The position numbers were made by a program, and so were the translations under genes. This document shows positions 12,190 to 35,244 of a stretch of DNA of 64,000 bases, one piece after another. A model generated the notes under the pieces. It did not search any database. It was not told the DNA's origin and was given only the letters and a program-made list of their open reading frames with translations. Location: contig OZ038321.1 of NCBI GenBank assembly GCA_964035795.1, positions 3,888,721 through 3,952,720 on the forward strand, given 5' to 3'. Position 1 is the stretch's first letter. Each line of letters starts with the position of its first letter. The stretch is from Pterobdella sp. o SKG-2022. Lineage: Eukaryota > Annelida > Clitellata > Hirudinida > Piscicolidae.

Positions 12190-13738
12190 CTTCAAACACA
12201 AAAAAATTAATTCGAAAAAATTTAAATTTCAAATAAAAATTTTCATTACAAAGTACAGTTTTTCAAAAGTCTGCTCGTCAACATTTTCGAAGTTTAATTT
12301 AAATTTACGAAAAATAAATTTTAAATAGAACTCCTTTTTTCATAAACTAAATTTTTTTTTTCAAAAAAAAACAAAAAATAGTGAAAAACTTGAATATTCC
12401 ACACTAAAGATCGGCACTGGGACGTGTCTGGCGTGAGAAATGAGTCCAATGCCTGGGTCACAATCCATCAATTTTGTATTAGAATATTTTAATATGTTTA
12501 ACTGATAAATTTGGTATTTTTCAAGTTTAGTTGAAATATAATTTCATGCAGTATTTTAATGTGGAAATGTTGAAATAGTAGTGAAAGTGTTGAGAATAAA
12601 TGAAATGATAAAATTTTCTCTGGGAGTTGAAACTGGGTTTCCAAGATGACTGACTGTTGGAAATGCCACTACTTCAAAAAAACTTTTTCTTTAATTTAAT
12701 TATTAAAATAACGAGTACAAAAAGTATATACATTATCCTAATGTACTTATATATTTACTTTAATGTTTCTAAAAATAGATGATGTTTCAAAACAACAATT
12801 TTTTAGCCATCCTCGCTTCTTCAGGCTTTATTTCGGGTTTTATATAGCTTTTTATTATCAGTATATTCATCTTTTTTTTATCATTTTTAAAAAATTTTTT
12901 TGCTGTTATTTCATGCTTATTGATAGTTTTCATTTACAATATTGCTATCTCATACTGTTTCTAATTCGTTTTTTATTTTTTGTCTTCATTATTGAACTTA
13001 TTTTTTCAATTCTTTTCATATGAGTTTTTGAAGGCTTAAGCCTTGTGTTTATTTGAGAATTTTTATTTAATTAACAACATGGAATGGAAACCTGTGTGCT
13101 TTGCATAGTTTTTTTTTGCTGTTTTTTTGCTTATATTTATTCAAGAGCGGTCTAGTTTTTCACAATTTTTTAAGTTTCCCCTTCATGTATATTTATTTGA
13201 AAGTATTATGCATTTTTGCTGTTTTGTGTGTATGTTATTTTCGTGTGAGTATTTCACTTTAAATGTTTTCTGATGTTTTTCATGTGTTAGTACATGTGTT
13301 TGCATTTAAGTTTGTTTTTTTTATAACTTTTATTTATGTAAGTTCATCATTTTTTTATTTGTTTGTATATTTACTTTATTTACATAAATAACGATTTTGT
13401 TGCTTCAGTGTGCACTATAATCCAAATATAAAAATGTCTAAACAGCTTTTAGACACAGGAAACCCATTGATCAGCTGTATACTTTTGCAAAAAAAATACT
13501 TTAACTTTCACATACTAGTTGAACAAGTATTGAAAATTTGGTTATACAACCGATAAGAGTGACAACACAACATACGAAATTCATTTTACAACAGTCCATT
13601 TCTAATCAAAGTCTCCAATCCAAAAACCACAATTGTGTTTTTGAAAATTCTCTTCTACTACCACTACAATATTGGGAATCAAAAAATTTTTCAACAAAAA
13701 AAAATTGTTTAAATAGCAATAATAATAACCTCTCTCAC

Positions 13739-13835
13739 TGGAGTACCCCCATCTGTAGTCTCCAGTAGTCTTGTACTTAGTGTGGATGTAGTCAGCCTCG
13801 ATCCTGGCTATTTCTGTGTCGTGTGTGTTTCCCAT
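13739..13835 (-). CDS. Candidate 5' coding exon, possibly of the carbonic anhydrase
   Basis: Minus-strand exon-like segment ending in a consensus donor (CCA|GTGAGAG). It can start at an ATG (13835), giving MGNTHDTEIARIEADYIHTK and then YKTTGDYRWGYS. The WGY at the end is where the carbonic anhydrase domain usually starts, and its phase-1 end fits the phase-1 start of the 6014-5938 exon. Against this, the join would leave about three residues fewer than usual between WGY and the next Trp. The frame is also open upstream of the ATG, so the true start may be a splice acceptor near 13880. A different partner (12189-12123) is possible. If the ATG is real, the Met-Gly start would suit N-myristoylation. 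Confidence 0.45.
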
Positions 13836-13885
13836 GATATGTTTGTTGAACGGCTTATAGACGCGGTTGTAAGAATGAAGACTTT

Positions 13886-16830
13886 TAAGGATTTTGTGAG
13901 TTTTTCCAAAAGTTTTTGTTAATTTTTTTTGTTTTTTTTTGATATTCAATAAGTTTTGAAAGCGGTTTTTCAGATTTTTATTAAGCTTAGCATTGGAGAA
14001 TCAAAAAACTTTATGAAATTTTTGTTTCGAAATTATTTCGTTCAAAAAGATTCTGGTTCAGCTAGAAATTGATGAATCTGCAAAAAAATTATTATTTGAT
14101 AAAAATTAATTTTCATTATAAAAATATCAAAATTAAAAAAAAAAATTGTTTGAAAACTAAAAAGTAAAAACATGTAAATTCAATAAAAAAAATAACGACA
14201 ACAGGGAAAACACATTAGAGGAAGGGCACGGGAAGGTAATGTTGGAATAATAAGGTTATTATTGGAAAGGGCCATTAAAAGTTTGCAGTTATTTCTATTC
14301 ATAAAAAAATTGAAAATGAGTTATGTTGGAAGTTTTGTGAAAAAGATTTGTGTTTTGAAAAACCAAAAAAATATTTTTAATCAATAACGTTAAAAAGATT
14401 CAACTTTCTTAAAAAATTTTTAGTTTGTTTTCAGTGAATAAAAATCATTTAAAACATTTTTCAACTTCTTGAAAAAAATTAAATTCACAATCACTATCAC
14501 TACTTTCATATATTCAACAGAACAAGTCTCATAGCTGTTATAAAACTCATATCTTCATTATATACTATCCAAATACCATTTATCTACACAAATCATATTT
14601 TCTCAAAAATCTTTCCTATACAACTTCCATACACCCACCCCTTCCCTTGGTAATATTTATTTTTCCGTTTTTTGACCCAAGTCTGCAGGGTTCATCTTAG
14701 TTATAAATGATAGGGTTAGCGCCAACCGATAAACCATCCATCAGGCTCCTTCATTATCCGCTCTGCTTCTCCACGCTTCTCTACACGCTTCTCTACACGC
14801 TACCTTTGTTGTTGTGTGAGTTTTTTTTTTGTTTTTACTTATTTTTTAAATCACATTTTTAGTGTTTTTTGTGTTAATTATTTTTTTTCCTCCTTTGTAA
14901 TTTGTTGGCACAGAAAAACACTCAATCTATGTAATGTTTGATCTCATATTTAGTCACAACAGTTTTTCACCTTTGTCGTTATATGAAACAGACTAGTGCA
15001 AATAAATACATACAACAAAAATGAAAATTATCAAAAACAAAAAATTTTAGAATAATGAACAAATTCAACAAAAACATTAAATTTTTCAAAAATAAAAAAA
15101 AAACTTTTAACAACAATGCAAAAAGCAAAAAAAACCCAAAATTTTTTTCATGGTATTATGCAAATCAGATACAGATTAATGAAAATTTTCTGCTGCCTGC
15201 CAATGATTTAAACTCAAATTCAATACACGTCGCCTCTAGATCAGCATACACAATCAAAAAATAAAAGAACCTTATGAAAAATGGAAGATAAAACTAAGAA
15301 TCAAAACATCAAAAATGAAAAAGTTTAGAAAATAATCTTTTCTCTAATTTTTAAATTCGATATTTGAGTTTTAAATAGGTTCGAAGACAACAAGAGATTC
15401 ATCATTATTAACTTCAATGTTGATTTTTCTTCTTGTTTAAATAAATGCACAGCGTAGAAGAAAGGTTTTATAATGAAAACATTTCAGCACCATGCTGCTC
15501 AAAAGCAATTTTTAGTGAAATTAATTACAATTTTACCTCAAAAGTAATGCAAAATCTTATAAGCTTTTTGTTTCTCTTATTTTTTAGTTTGAGCAGATTT
15601 TTGTTCCTTTTTTCGTAAAATTGTTTTTGGAAATTCTATTTTGCTAGTCACCTTTCAGGTCAAGGATCGAACTTTAGGAAAAATTTATTTTCATTTCCAT
15701 TTTTGTGAAGCTTGTAAAATCGCAATTAAAAAAAACAAAATTTTTGTTATTAAAATTTCAGTTGTTTCAATTTGTCTTTTTATTCAATAAATTAATTTAA
15801 TCAAATTCTATTTAATATTAAATATGATTGAAAATTGGATAAAAAAAAATTTTAATTTAATTAAAAACATTGTTCTCAATCAACAAAAACCAGAAAAAAA
15901 TTAAACCAAAGTTAAAAGAACAAAGTTGTGAAAAAAAAAAAAGAAAACATTCAATTTCACTAATGCTTCGAAAGAATTTGAAACTCATGCAAAAAGTTTT
16001 TGTTCAAGAAAAGTTTTGTAAAACACCGAAATATATTTTTAATTTGATTTTTTTGAAAATTTCATTTTCAAGTGTTTTTGAATACGCATAAATTAAAATT
16101 TCTGTTATAATAAGAATATATACAGCAATGATAATAATTGTAAAATGAATAAGAATAATAAAAGTAAGCTTCATAGTGACAATAATAATAATAAAAAAAT
16201 AACAATAACATGAGAAGCAAAAAAAAATTTTCAATAATCAGAAAAACGGAAAATGTGTCTAAAAATTTTTAAAAGTTTATAATACATTTTTAAAAGACTT
16301 GGAAATCATTTTCAAGCATTTAAAAACTATCTTCAAAACCAGTAAATAATCATATAAAAGTTCAACTTAGATTAATTTAGTTGTTTTTAATATTTTTATA
16401 TTTCGTATTTATTTATTTGGAAAAATTCAAAATTCCAATATTCATTTCCAATTTTAAATAAAACTTTGAAAACTCAAACCTTTGTCTGGATTCATACGAC
16501 TCCCAGTCGCCTATCTTGAAAGCATAGCAAAGAACGCTTTTTGCTAAAAAATGATTTTTCACCAAAAATTTTTCAATGAAAAAAAAATTTTAACAAATAA
16601 AATTTCATTTAAATGAAAATTTTGGAATTTTTTTCACCCAATTAAATGATTGGGAAAAAAAACAAGGCCTTTACATAAGTTCAACTTTATTGACAACTAA
16701 ACTCTTGTAAACACAATTTTTGATTCACATTTGAATGAACTTCTAATAAAATAAAAGTTCTGAATTCTTATTTTTTAAGCAAACCTAATAGAGCCTATAA
16801 ATTTATGAGGGTTTTCAGTATACATATGTA
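13886..16830. other. AT-rich region, no recognised gene
   Basis: Mostly A/T runs. At 14690-14815 there is a GC-richer patch with a TATAAATG and short tandem copies of cttctctacacg, which looks promoter-like, but no coding exon follows that I can recognise. Confidence 0.5.
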
Positions 16831-16902
16831 AGTCGACCACCCTCATTGGGGTTTCGGTGGAGCAAAAGAGGTGTTTCCCAAGGCGCTACTCCTTGCGTAT
16901 TC
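16831..16902 (-). mobile_element. tRNA-derived SINE, tail fragment
   Basis: Plus-strand text runs gtcgaccaccctcattgggg, then tttcggtgg, gtgtttccca and aggcgctactcc. It matches the 3' tail of the SINE copies at 38151-38305 and 46847-47008. The tRNA-like head is missing, so this is a truncated copy. Confidence 0.7.
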
Positions 16903-18499
16903 AAAAAATTTGAAAAACTTTTATTCATCACAATGTTTTCTGCTTAACTATCATCGCAATGTATTTATTTTCAAATACAAATGTGGAACTAGTATATATT
17001 TGAAGCTAACAAATAATTTTCTAAACCAGAGTCAAAAAATCCAATAAATAAAACTCGAAACTTCTGGGCTTAATTAAAACTGAAAAAATGAAATCACCCA
17101 GTTTTCCGTTTGAAAATACTCAAAAAAAAAAAACGAATTAAGAAGTTCATTCACGAATCCAATATAAAACATTGAAGAAGGTTTATTAAAAAAATCAAAT
17201 TTATTGAAAAATTCGAGATTATTCTTTGGAAATGAAAGTAATAAAAAAAAAGCATGATAAAAACCACATCTAGAAAAATTAATTTTTTTCTAAACTATCA
17301 ACCGTAAAAACTTTTTTTCCAAACTTTTGCTCAAGACTAAAAATAAAAGTTTTGAATTTTTCGCGTTAAGCTGAAATTTCGAAATGCAGCGATATATAAA
17401 TACGCCAGTACATAAAAAATCTATTTGAGTCGTCACAAAACCAAACTCTTCTGCCATAAAATGCTATTTATAGAAAATGCGTTGAACAAATAGGAGCGAA
17501 TTCTCATAAATAAATTTTACTTTTGATGACAGGTTATTTTTGAACTTTATGAAAATCAATTTAAAAGTTACAAAAAATTAAATTTTTTCATTTTTTTTAT
17601 GTTATTTTTTACGTTTTGTTGTTTTTTTAATTTTATAAACTTGCAAAAAATTGTTGATCAGAACCCACAAATGTGGTTCAATAAATAAGTACCAACTTTA
17701 ATTTTTTTTAAAAATTCAAAACAAAATTTATTTAACATTCAGGAGTTTCAACTATTTGGATTTTTAAAAATAATTTTGTTTGAAAAAACATGGAATTTCC
17801 AACCATGATCCCCAAGCCTTTAAAGATAAACTTATCATTTGGTAATATTTGCACAAATGCTTTGTTTGATAAGGAATCTCTGCTGAGGTTTCATTCACAA
17901 AACAGATTTTTCCAATAGAAAGATAAATTGCATACCAAAATAAAGAGATGCTTTAATAATAACCTCATTTATAATCTGAAGAAATTTTTTATAACTTGAC
18001 AAAATGACTGTTTCGAAAAGCTCTGAAAATCTTTTGAACCAATAGTTTTTTTATTATGGATTTCTTAAAACTTTTATTTATCATGATAGAGAGTTAGTTT
18101 TCATACTTGGAAAAATTTTCTTCTTTGTTTGTTTTGCTCTCACTAACGGTTCTAATAGCCTCTGAAGGAGTGCATTAACCAAAGTATTGGATTGCGAAGA
18201 TGCTAGTTGTTTCATTAAATACAGTGTAAGATACAATGTAAAAACATAATACATAGAAAGACAAATTGAACAATACAAAAATAATCAAAACAAAAAAATT
18301 AAAAGTTGCAACAGAAAAATACAAAAAATGCGATACGAAACAATAAAATAAACTGACACAACATTAAAATGGAATATACTGAAACAAAATAATTTAAAAA
18401 AAAAAGGCTAAAAAATTATAATAGTTTTTATGATCATTATTATTGGAAAGTCGAAAAGTGACTTAGTTGGGTCATATGGCCATATTGAGTTCTAATGAT
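16903..18499. other. AT-rich region
   Basis: No recognised gene. A GC-richer island at 18120-18190 reads open on the minus strand and ends in a consensus donor (CCGTTA|GTGAGAG), but the product is not recognised. Confidence 0.5.
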
Positions 18500-24643
<6,144 letters not shown>

Positions 24644-25137
24644 ATAATAATAAAACTAATAATAGTTTTACAAATACTACTACATGCACATCATTTCATC
24701 TGAAAAAAAATAAGTAAAATAAAATAAAAAGTTTTGGAAGTGTTTCAAAAAAGGAGCAGTAGATGAGATGAAAAAATATAATTTGAAACTGAATTGATTA
24801 ATCACGGGTACATGAGTGAGGAATGGAGAACATAGAAAACGCAAAAACTTTAATGAAAAACATTCCAATCCACACAACAAACCTCATGTCAACTAGTGAC
24901 AAAAAAGATATAATTCTATATAATATTAATAACAATATATAACATATCATTGCCAACACTTCAAATATCTGATAGAAAATAATTTTAGAGTTCATCATGA
25001 CAAAATTTGATATAAGAGAAATTTTGGATTGCTTTTTGCGCATCAATTTTATTTAATTTTCCATCAAAGTTTTGCAAGAAAAAAAATTAAATAAAAGCAA
25101 AAAAAATAATGAAATTATTAGTGTAAAAAAAAGGAGG
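24644..25137 (+). repeat. Duplicated array flank, copy 1
   Basis: Segment running from the AAT transition of the first GTA array to gtgtaaaaaaaaggagg. It is repeated at 28108-28600 with one visible difference, an A run of 8 versus 7. The left flanks of the two arrays are unrelated. Confidence 0.95.
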
Positions 25138-25249
25138 TTTTGAAGAACAATTTAAAAAGCTGAATGTATGAAAGAAGGTTAAAAGGGATTGTGAAGAACT
25201 TGATAAGGATATGATGAGTGTTTGCATTGGGAGACATTTGAAACTACTG

Positions 25250-25339
25250 AAGTAGAAATAAAAGTTGAAGTTTCAGAAAAGTTTTGAAAATTTCAAGTAG
25301 AAATAAAAGTTGAAGTTTCAGAAAAGTTTTGAAAATTTC
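25250..25339 (+). repeat. Perfect 45-bp tandem duplication (two copies)
   Basis: Unit starts aagtagaaataaaagttgaa and ends gaaaatttc. Copies are 25250-25294 and 25295-25339, with no mismatch seen. Confidence 0.9.
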
Positions 25340-28107
<2,768 letters not shown>

Positions 28108-28600
28108 ATAATAATAAAACTAATAATAGTTTTACAAATACTACTACATGCACATCATTTCATCTGAAAAAAAATAAGTAAAATAAAATAAAAAGTTTTG
28201 GAAGTGTTTCAAAAAAGGAGCAGTAGATGAGATGAAAAAATATAATTTGAAACTGAATTGATTAATCACGGGTACATGAGTGAGGAATGGAGAACATAGA
28301 AAACGCAAAAACTTTAATGAAAAACATTCCAATCCACACAACAAACCTCATGTCAACTAGTGACAAAAAAGATATAATTCTATATAATATTAATAACAAT
28401 ATATAACATATCATTGCCAACACTTCAAATATCTGATAGAAAATAATTTTAGAGTTCATCATGACAAAATTTGATATAAGAGAAATTTTGGATTGCTTTT
28501 TGCGCATCAATTTTATTTAATTTTCCATCAAAGTTTTGCAAGAAAAAAAATTAAATAAAAGCAAAAAAATAATGAAATTATTAGTGTAAAAAAAAGGAGG
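28108..28600 (+). repeat. Duplicated array flank, copy 2, cut by the gap
   Basis: Near-identical to 24644-25137. The similarity runs straight into the N block, so its true right end is unknown. Confidence 0.95.
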
Positions 28601-28800
28601 NNNNNNNNNNNNNNNNNNNNNNNNNNNNNNNNNNNNNNNNNNNNNNNNNNNNNNNNNNNNNNNNNNNNNNNNNNNNNNNNNNNNNNNNNNNNNNNNNNNN
28701 NNNNNNNNNNNNNNNNNNNNNNNNNNNNNNNNNNNNNNNNNNNNNNNNNNNNNNNNNNNNNNNNNNNNNNNNNNNNNNNNNNNNNNNNNNNNNNNNNNNN
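28601..28800. other. Assembly gap (200 N)
   Basis: Exactly 200 N, the same size as the second gap, so probably a placeholder for unknown length. Confidence 0.99.
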
Positions 28801-31295
28801 AAAGCTTCTTAGCCGAAGATACGGGGATCGAATCTCAGCTTAGGCTACCAGTGTTTTTAATTTCCTTTTCAAAAAAATTTTACGTGAATTTATGTGAAAA
28901 TTTTAGTACATTTATTGAGCAAAAAACAGCTATAACTTTCGACAAGTTCAGCCTTTTTGCTTTTCTTAGCAATACATGAAATTACACACACATTTCTTCT
29001 TAACTAACCAAAAAATATTTTCATTCAAGTCAATCTATTTTTGAAATTTTTAAGTTTTTTCAGATGAAAACAATTTAATTAGAAAATTAAATTTGAAGCT
29101 TATGTTGGTTTTTCAAGCAAGTGATGGATCGATTCAAGACGTAAGTTCAATGGAGTGCGGAACCTTTGTGAATAATACCAAAATAACGTAAATTGAAAAA
29201 ATTTTATTGAATAAAAAGTAAAAAACTTAAATTAGAAAAACATGCGAAAAAAAAATATTGAAGATAAAACAAATAGAAAGAAAATTGAATTTTAAAATAA
29301 TTGCAAGCGAGGATGAAATGATTGAAAACCAAAACGAAGAAAATGTACTTAGAAATTGTGTGTTCTTGTAGTGGTAGTTTCCAAAAAATATATATTTACC
29401 TATTTTAACTTTTCAGGGGCATCTTGATGTATCCCCCGTAAATAATTTTTCAAAACTTTTACGTCAAAAAATAAAATTTTTAAATAAATTTTTTTCTTGA
29501 TAACGTTTCATTATGAGGCTAAACTTATCGAAAATTATAGCTTTTTTGCTTTGTATAAATGTGTATATGTCTACATACAAAATTGAAGCATGTATATAAT
29601 GTATTAGTATGGAAATATATATTACTAAACCTGAATATACCATCTTCAAGTATTATAATTAACGCTTACATAAGCAACGTAGCGTTAAACTGCATTTAAA
29701 TAATTCAACAGTCGTTCAATAAAGCTATTTATCAAATATTAAATTGAACACGTGTTTTATAGTGATGGTGAAGTTATCAAGAGATATCAACGAACTATTG
29801 TATCTGAAAAAATTTTTCACTCATGTCTCACAATTTTTTATTATAAAAATATGTAAATAAAAAAATAATAATAATAAATAATACTAATCTACGAAGTTTA
29901 TTATAGTGATGTTTAACCCAGAGAGTTTCAAGATCACTTGATATTTAGGAAAAATAATCTAAAATTATGATAGATTATAGAAAGCTTAATATCTTTTCAA
30001 AATATTTGTTTTCAACTTTTTTCCAAAAATTCTCTTCTTTCCTAACCCTTCTTAAACTTTCTGGCGAGCTGTTTCACAGTTTTGGACCTTTAATGTCAAA
30101 CTTACCTTCTACCTTCAAATAAATATATTAATAATAATTGATAATAAGTGGAATAAATAAAATAAATCATTGAAAAAGCCCAAATATCTAGGTTAAGAAA
30201 ACTTAAAGTATTCATTAATTTCCAAAAGTATACAATGGATTGAGCATTATTATAAACATTTTGAGGGATGACGTAAGACACCCATGGGATAAAATTTACA
30301 TATTGTGTTATAAATAGTGATTCTGTGAATCAGTGCTCTGAAGTTTACAATAGAGTTTTTTTTCCTTCTTTTTTTATAAAATATATAAATTTTATATAAT
30401 ATATAAATGGTAGAGAAGAGTTTTAAAGAAATATGTATGTTCTTATATAAAATGAAAAAATATAATACAAACTATCAATGTGTTAGGTGCGATACAGTTA
30501 AAAAACACGACATACAATTTTTAATAAAAATAAAAATTACAAAAAAAAATATAAACTTTGAAAGTAACAAAGACTGCAAAAATTATGAACAATGGGGCAC
30601 ATCAAAAAAACTTGGAGAATAAAAATACCATATAATTATTCAATAAAATACAAATTATATTATTCAATGAAATACGGGACAAACGACAAAATACAAAACA
30701 TAAAATAATAGGAAATAATACAATACCTTGCAAAAAAAACAAAATAAAAAGAAATATGCTGCAATACAACATAATACAATGAAGTACTATACAGAATAGC
30801 ACAACAAAATACAATGCAATACGATAAAAAACAATACAATAAAAGACAAGCAATACAATAAAATACAATGCAATGCAAAACAATACAAAGAAAATACCTT
30901 AAAATAAAACAAAAGATATGTATTAAAATCCAGTCAACACATCAGAACAAACTATAAAGAACAAAAGCAACTAGGAAATAAACAATAAAAAACACAAAAA
31001 ATTAAGTTAAGGATTTGAGTATGCTGGTTAGCGTCCTAAAAACATCGCCAACCTGTTATTAAGGTATATCATTCGGGCAGTCAAGGCAATATGTGTCATA
31101 TTAATGGAAAAAATCTTAAATTGTTAGCTTCGAGGTGTTCATGAATGAGTATGGAGAGTTTTTGATAGGGAAAACAAACTGTGATGAAAAAATTATGATT
31201 TAGTGGGACAATTCATGTTCAAGAGCTTATGAAAAACTTAATTTAGAGTTGATTTTTTCCAAAAGCCACAAAATGAGTATTAATTCACAATACCA
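28801..31295. other. AT-rich region with degenerate pentanucleotide tract
   Basis: No gene recognised. Just after the gap, ggggatcgaatctc resembles a B box and could be the end of a truncated tRNA-derived repeat; too little remains to call. The pentanucleotide tract is listed separately. Confidence 0.5.
30625..30900 (+). repeat. Degenerate AATAC-type pentanucleotide tract
   Basis: Many variants of aatac/aatgc with drifting spacing. It is the reverse complement of the GTATT-type tracts at 60115-60420 and 61080-61150. Confidence 0.75.
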
Positions 31296-31870
31296 GTTAG
31301 TTTATTAAAATACGAATCTTTTCGTTAACAACGTAACGAATAAAACTGTTTTTCAAACTTTTTTTTTCTTTTTAAATGAAAAACTTTTTATTCAACCGTC
31401 AAATTTAAAAATAAACAAAAATGTTTGAATTGTTTTAATAATCAAAAATAAAAGATTCCTTCTAATTTTCTTGAACTTGAGAGAGTATCTAGCACAATAC
31501 AAGCATTCCCTCTCTGAATGGCCATACTTATAGCTTGAAGTAGGAAGGAGCTTGAACGTGGTTCTCTTGTTTCTTGAGCTATTTTTTTTCCGATCTCTCA
31601 TCAATCTTAGTCTGTTTGGATCCCAAAAACCAAAAGTTCAACTCCGATTGGTATAACCTCATAATCCGCTGAAAGGTTGCGGTATTTTGTCAGCTTAGCT
31701 GTCTCCGCGCTTTCAGCTACTTTTCCTGGAATAGCTGAAGAAATTTGTATGTGGCTGGAAGCAATAGTGTCACAAAAAGTGAAATACCACACCATAGTAC
31801 GACCATTTTAATACTCATACTTGAAAATGTTACGTTTTTAACGAAAAGCTTCGTATCTTAATAAACTAAC
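31296..31870 (-). mobile_element. 575-bp element with ~42-bp terminal inverted repeats
   Basis: Left arm 31296-31337 (gttagtttattaaaatacga, then atcttttcgttaac and acgtaac) is the inverted copy of the right arm 31829-31870 with about three mismatches. The same arm sequence bounds the PLE fragment at 54581-55598. The interior carries decayed coding sequence on the minus strand (next entry). I cannot classify it: the arms look like the inverted terminal repeats of Penelope-like elements, but the interior does not look like a PLE. Confidence 0.65.
31392..31795 (-). pseudogene. Non-LTR retrotransposon ORF2 tail, decayed
   Basis: The minus strand reads KVAESAETAKLTKYRNLSAD followed by YEVIPIGVELLVFG. 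This resembles the C-terminal segment of several LINE ORF2 proteins, where a ...EKE..K..KY..L... helix is followed by a short V.PIVVGALG-like strand. Frames are broken by stops after about 60 codons. Assignment is by motif memory and is moderate at best. Confidence 0.5.
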
Positions 31871-33785
<1,915 letters not shown>

Positions 33786-33828
33786 ATGGCTCAATACAAG
33801 ATCGTCAAACCAGACCCAAAAATACCCG
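33786..33828 (+). CDS. Candidate first coding exon, unidentified
   Basis: ATG followed by AQYKIVKPDPKIP and a GTTCC donor-like site. Codon use (ATC, GTC, CCC) stands out from the A/T background, and a CCAAT-containing patch lies about 400 bp upstream. A possible next segment at 34031 (tttag then VGGVAGEVGVMM) is not phase-proven. I do not recognise the protein. Confidence 0.25.
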
Positions 33829-35244
33829 GTTCCATTGAGAATTCTTTTTTTTTTCTATAATCGTTGAACATAAAAAACATATAATTTTGAATCTAGGATT
33901 AAAATATTTTAATTCATATTATTCTGTCAATTTTTATCAATTATCCACGCTCAAACTGCTTAATTTTTTCTCATCTGACAAGCGCTCTCATATTTTTTGC
34001 AACCTTCGATTAGTAAATGTTCTTCCTTTAGTGGGAGGCGTTGCTGGAGAAGTAGGTGTAATGATGGAGTATGTGTGCGTTTTTATAGAGCTAACTTTTC
34101 AAATGAGTTTGTTCTACTTAATATAGCACTGGTTCTTATGGAAAACTTTGATTTCCAATAAAAAGCATTAATATTTTGTATTACCACCTTCGGTTATGGG
34201 TGCTTATGCTCAGGGTTAAAAGCTGCTAAGAAACAATATTCCACCATTTTTTTCGCATTCGAGTTTGTTCCTACTTTCTGAAAATATCTAGCAAATCGGG
34301 GTTTTTCATTTTTTTTTACTTTTCATAATTTTTTCTTATACTTACATTTCCAGGTAAAGCCTCTTCAGCAGTTCTCATTGAGTGTCATATAACTTCATAT
34401 AATCATCATTCATTTAATTATTCATTTTTTCTCTTAATAAATTTGAAGCTGTTTATGATTTTGTTGGAAAAGTTCATTAGAATTTTTGCACCATATTCCA
34501 ATGACAGTAAGCTTCCTGTGCATAAGGGCTTGAAAAACATTAAAAATTATGGTTATTTATGAAGTACAATAGCCTGAATCTAAATTTAAGGACAAAAAAA
34601 AACAAATTATTTATTAAATGACACGAAGCTTTTCGTAAGGCTAGCTTACATTATCAAATGATAAACTTGATAATATTGTCCTTACTGTTGGTTATTGAAG
34701 TTCTCCGTTGAACCAATTAACTCATTCAACATCATAAAATGGAGATCTGAAAGTTATACTAGTATTCAAAGAGTTTACGAAAAGCTCACTTCATAAAATG
34801 CATGTTTTTAGAAAAATTTATAATAACCATAATAGATAAATCAAAGTTCAAAAATTTTCCGTAAAACTATTGATAATTCCAGCCTCCTAGAAACTCGATA
34901 AAATATTTAAAAAAATTTTTGAACATATAAAGAATAATTAAAACACAAAAAAATATAATTTTGAAAATTTTTAAAGTAGGTAAGCAAGTTTTAAAAGTAT
35001 TAATCACGCTCTATTAAACTTGACATTTGGGCTAAAAAGTTCAAATATTACCATGCTGTTTTACTACGTTTGAAAAGTTTTCCTTCGAGACAATTTCTAA
35101 AACCTTTTAAAATATATTCAATATTAACAAAAAATTAAAGTTGGTTGTTTATTTTTCTCAAATTCTAAGAATTATTTTGTCGTAGCAAATTATAATTACG
35201 TTTTAACGCGACATTGATTTTCGGTTTATCTTTACTCTGTCGAA
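33829..35244. other. Intergenic region upstream of MMADHC
   Basis: AT-rich; contains the small foldback-like repeat and no firm gene. Confidence 0.5.
34625..34795. mobile_element. Small foldback-like repeat
   Basis: gacacgaagcttttcgtaag near 34621 and its inverted partner tttacgaaaagctc near 34778 share the ACGAAGCTTTTCGT core found in the terminal repeats at 31296-31870 and 54581-55598 and in the hairpin at 46443-46588. The arms are short, so the boundaries are approximate. Confidence 0.4.

Noticed and set aside
28808..28850. tRNA or SINE end beside the first gap (ggggatcgaatctc)
   Set aside because: Only a B-box-like piece remains after the gap; no A box or matching tail can be seen.
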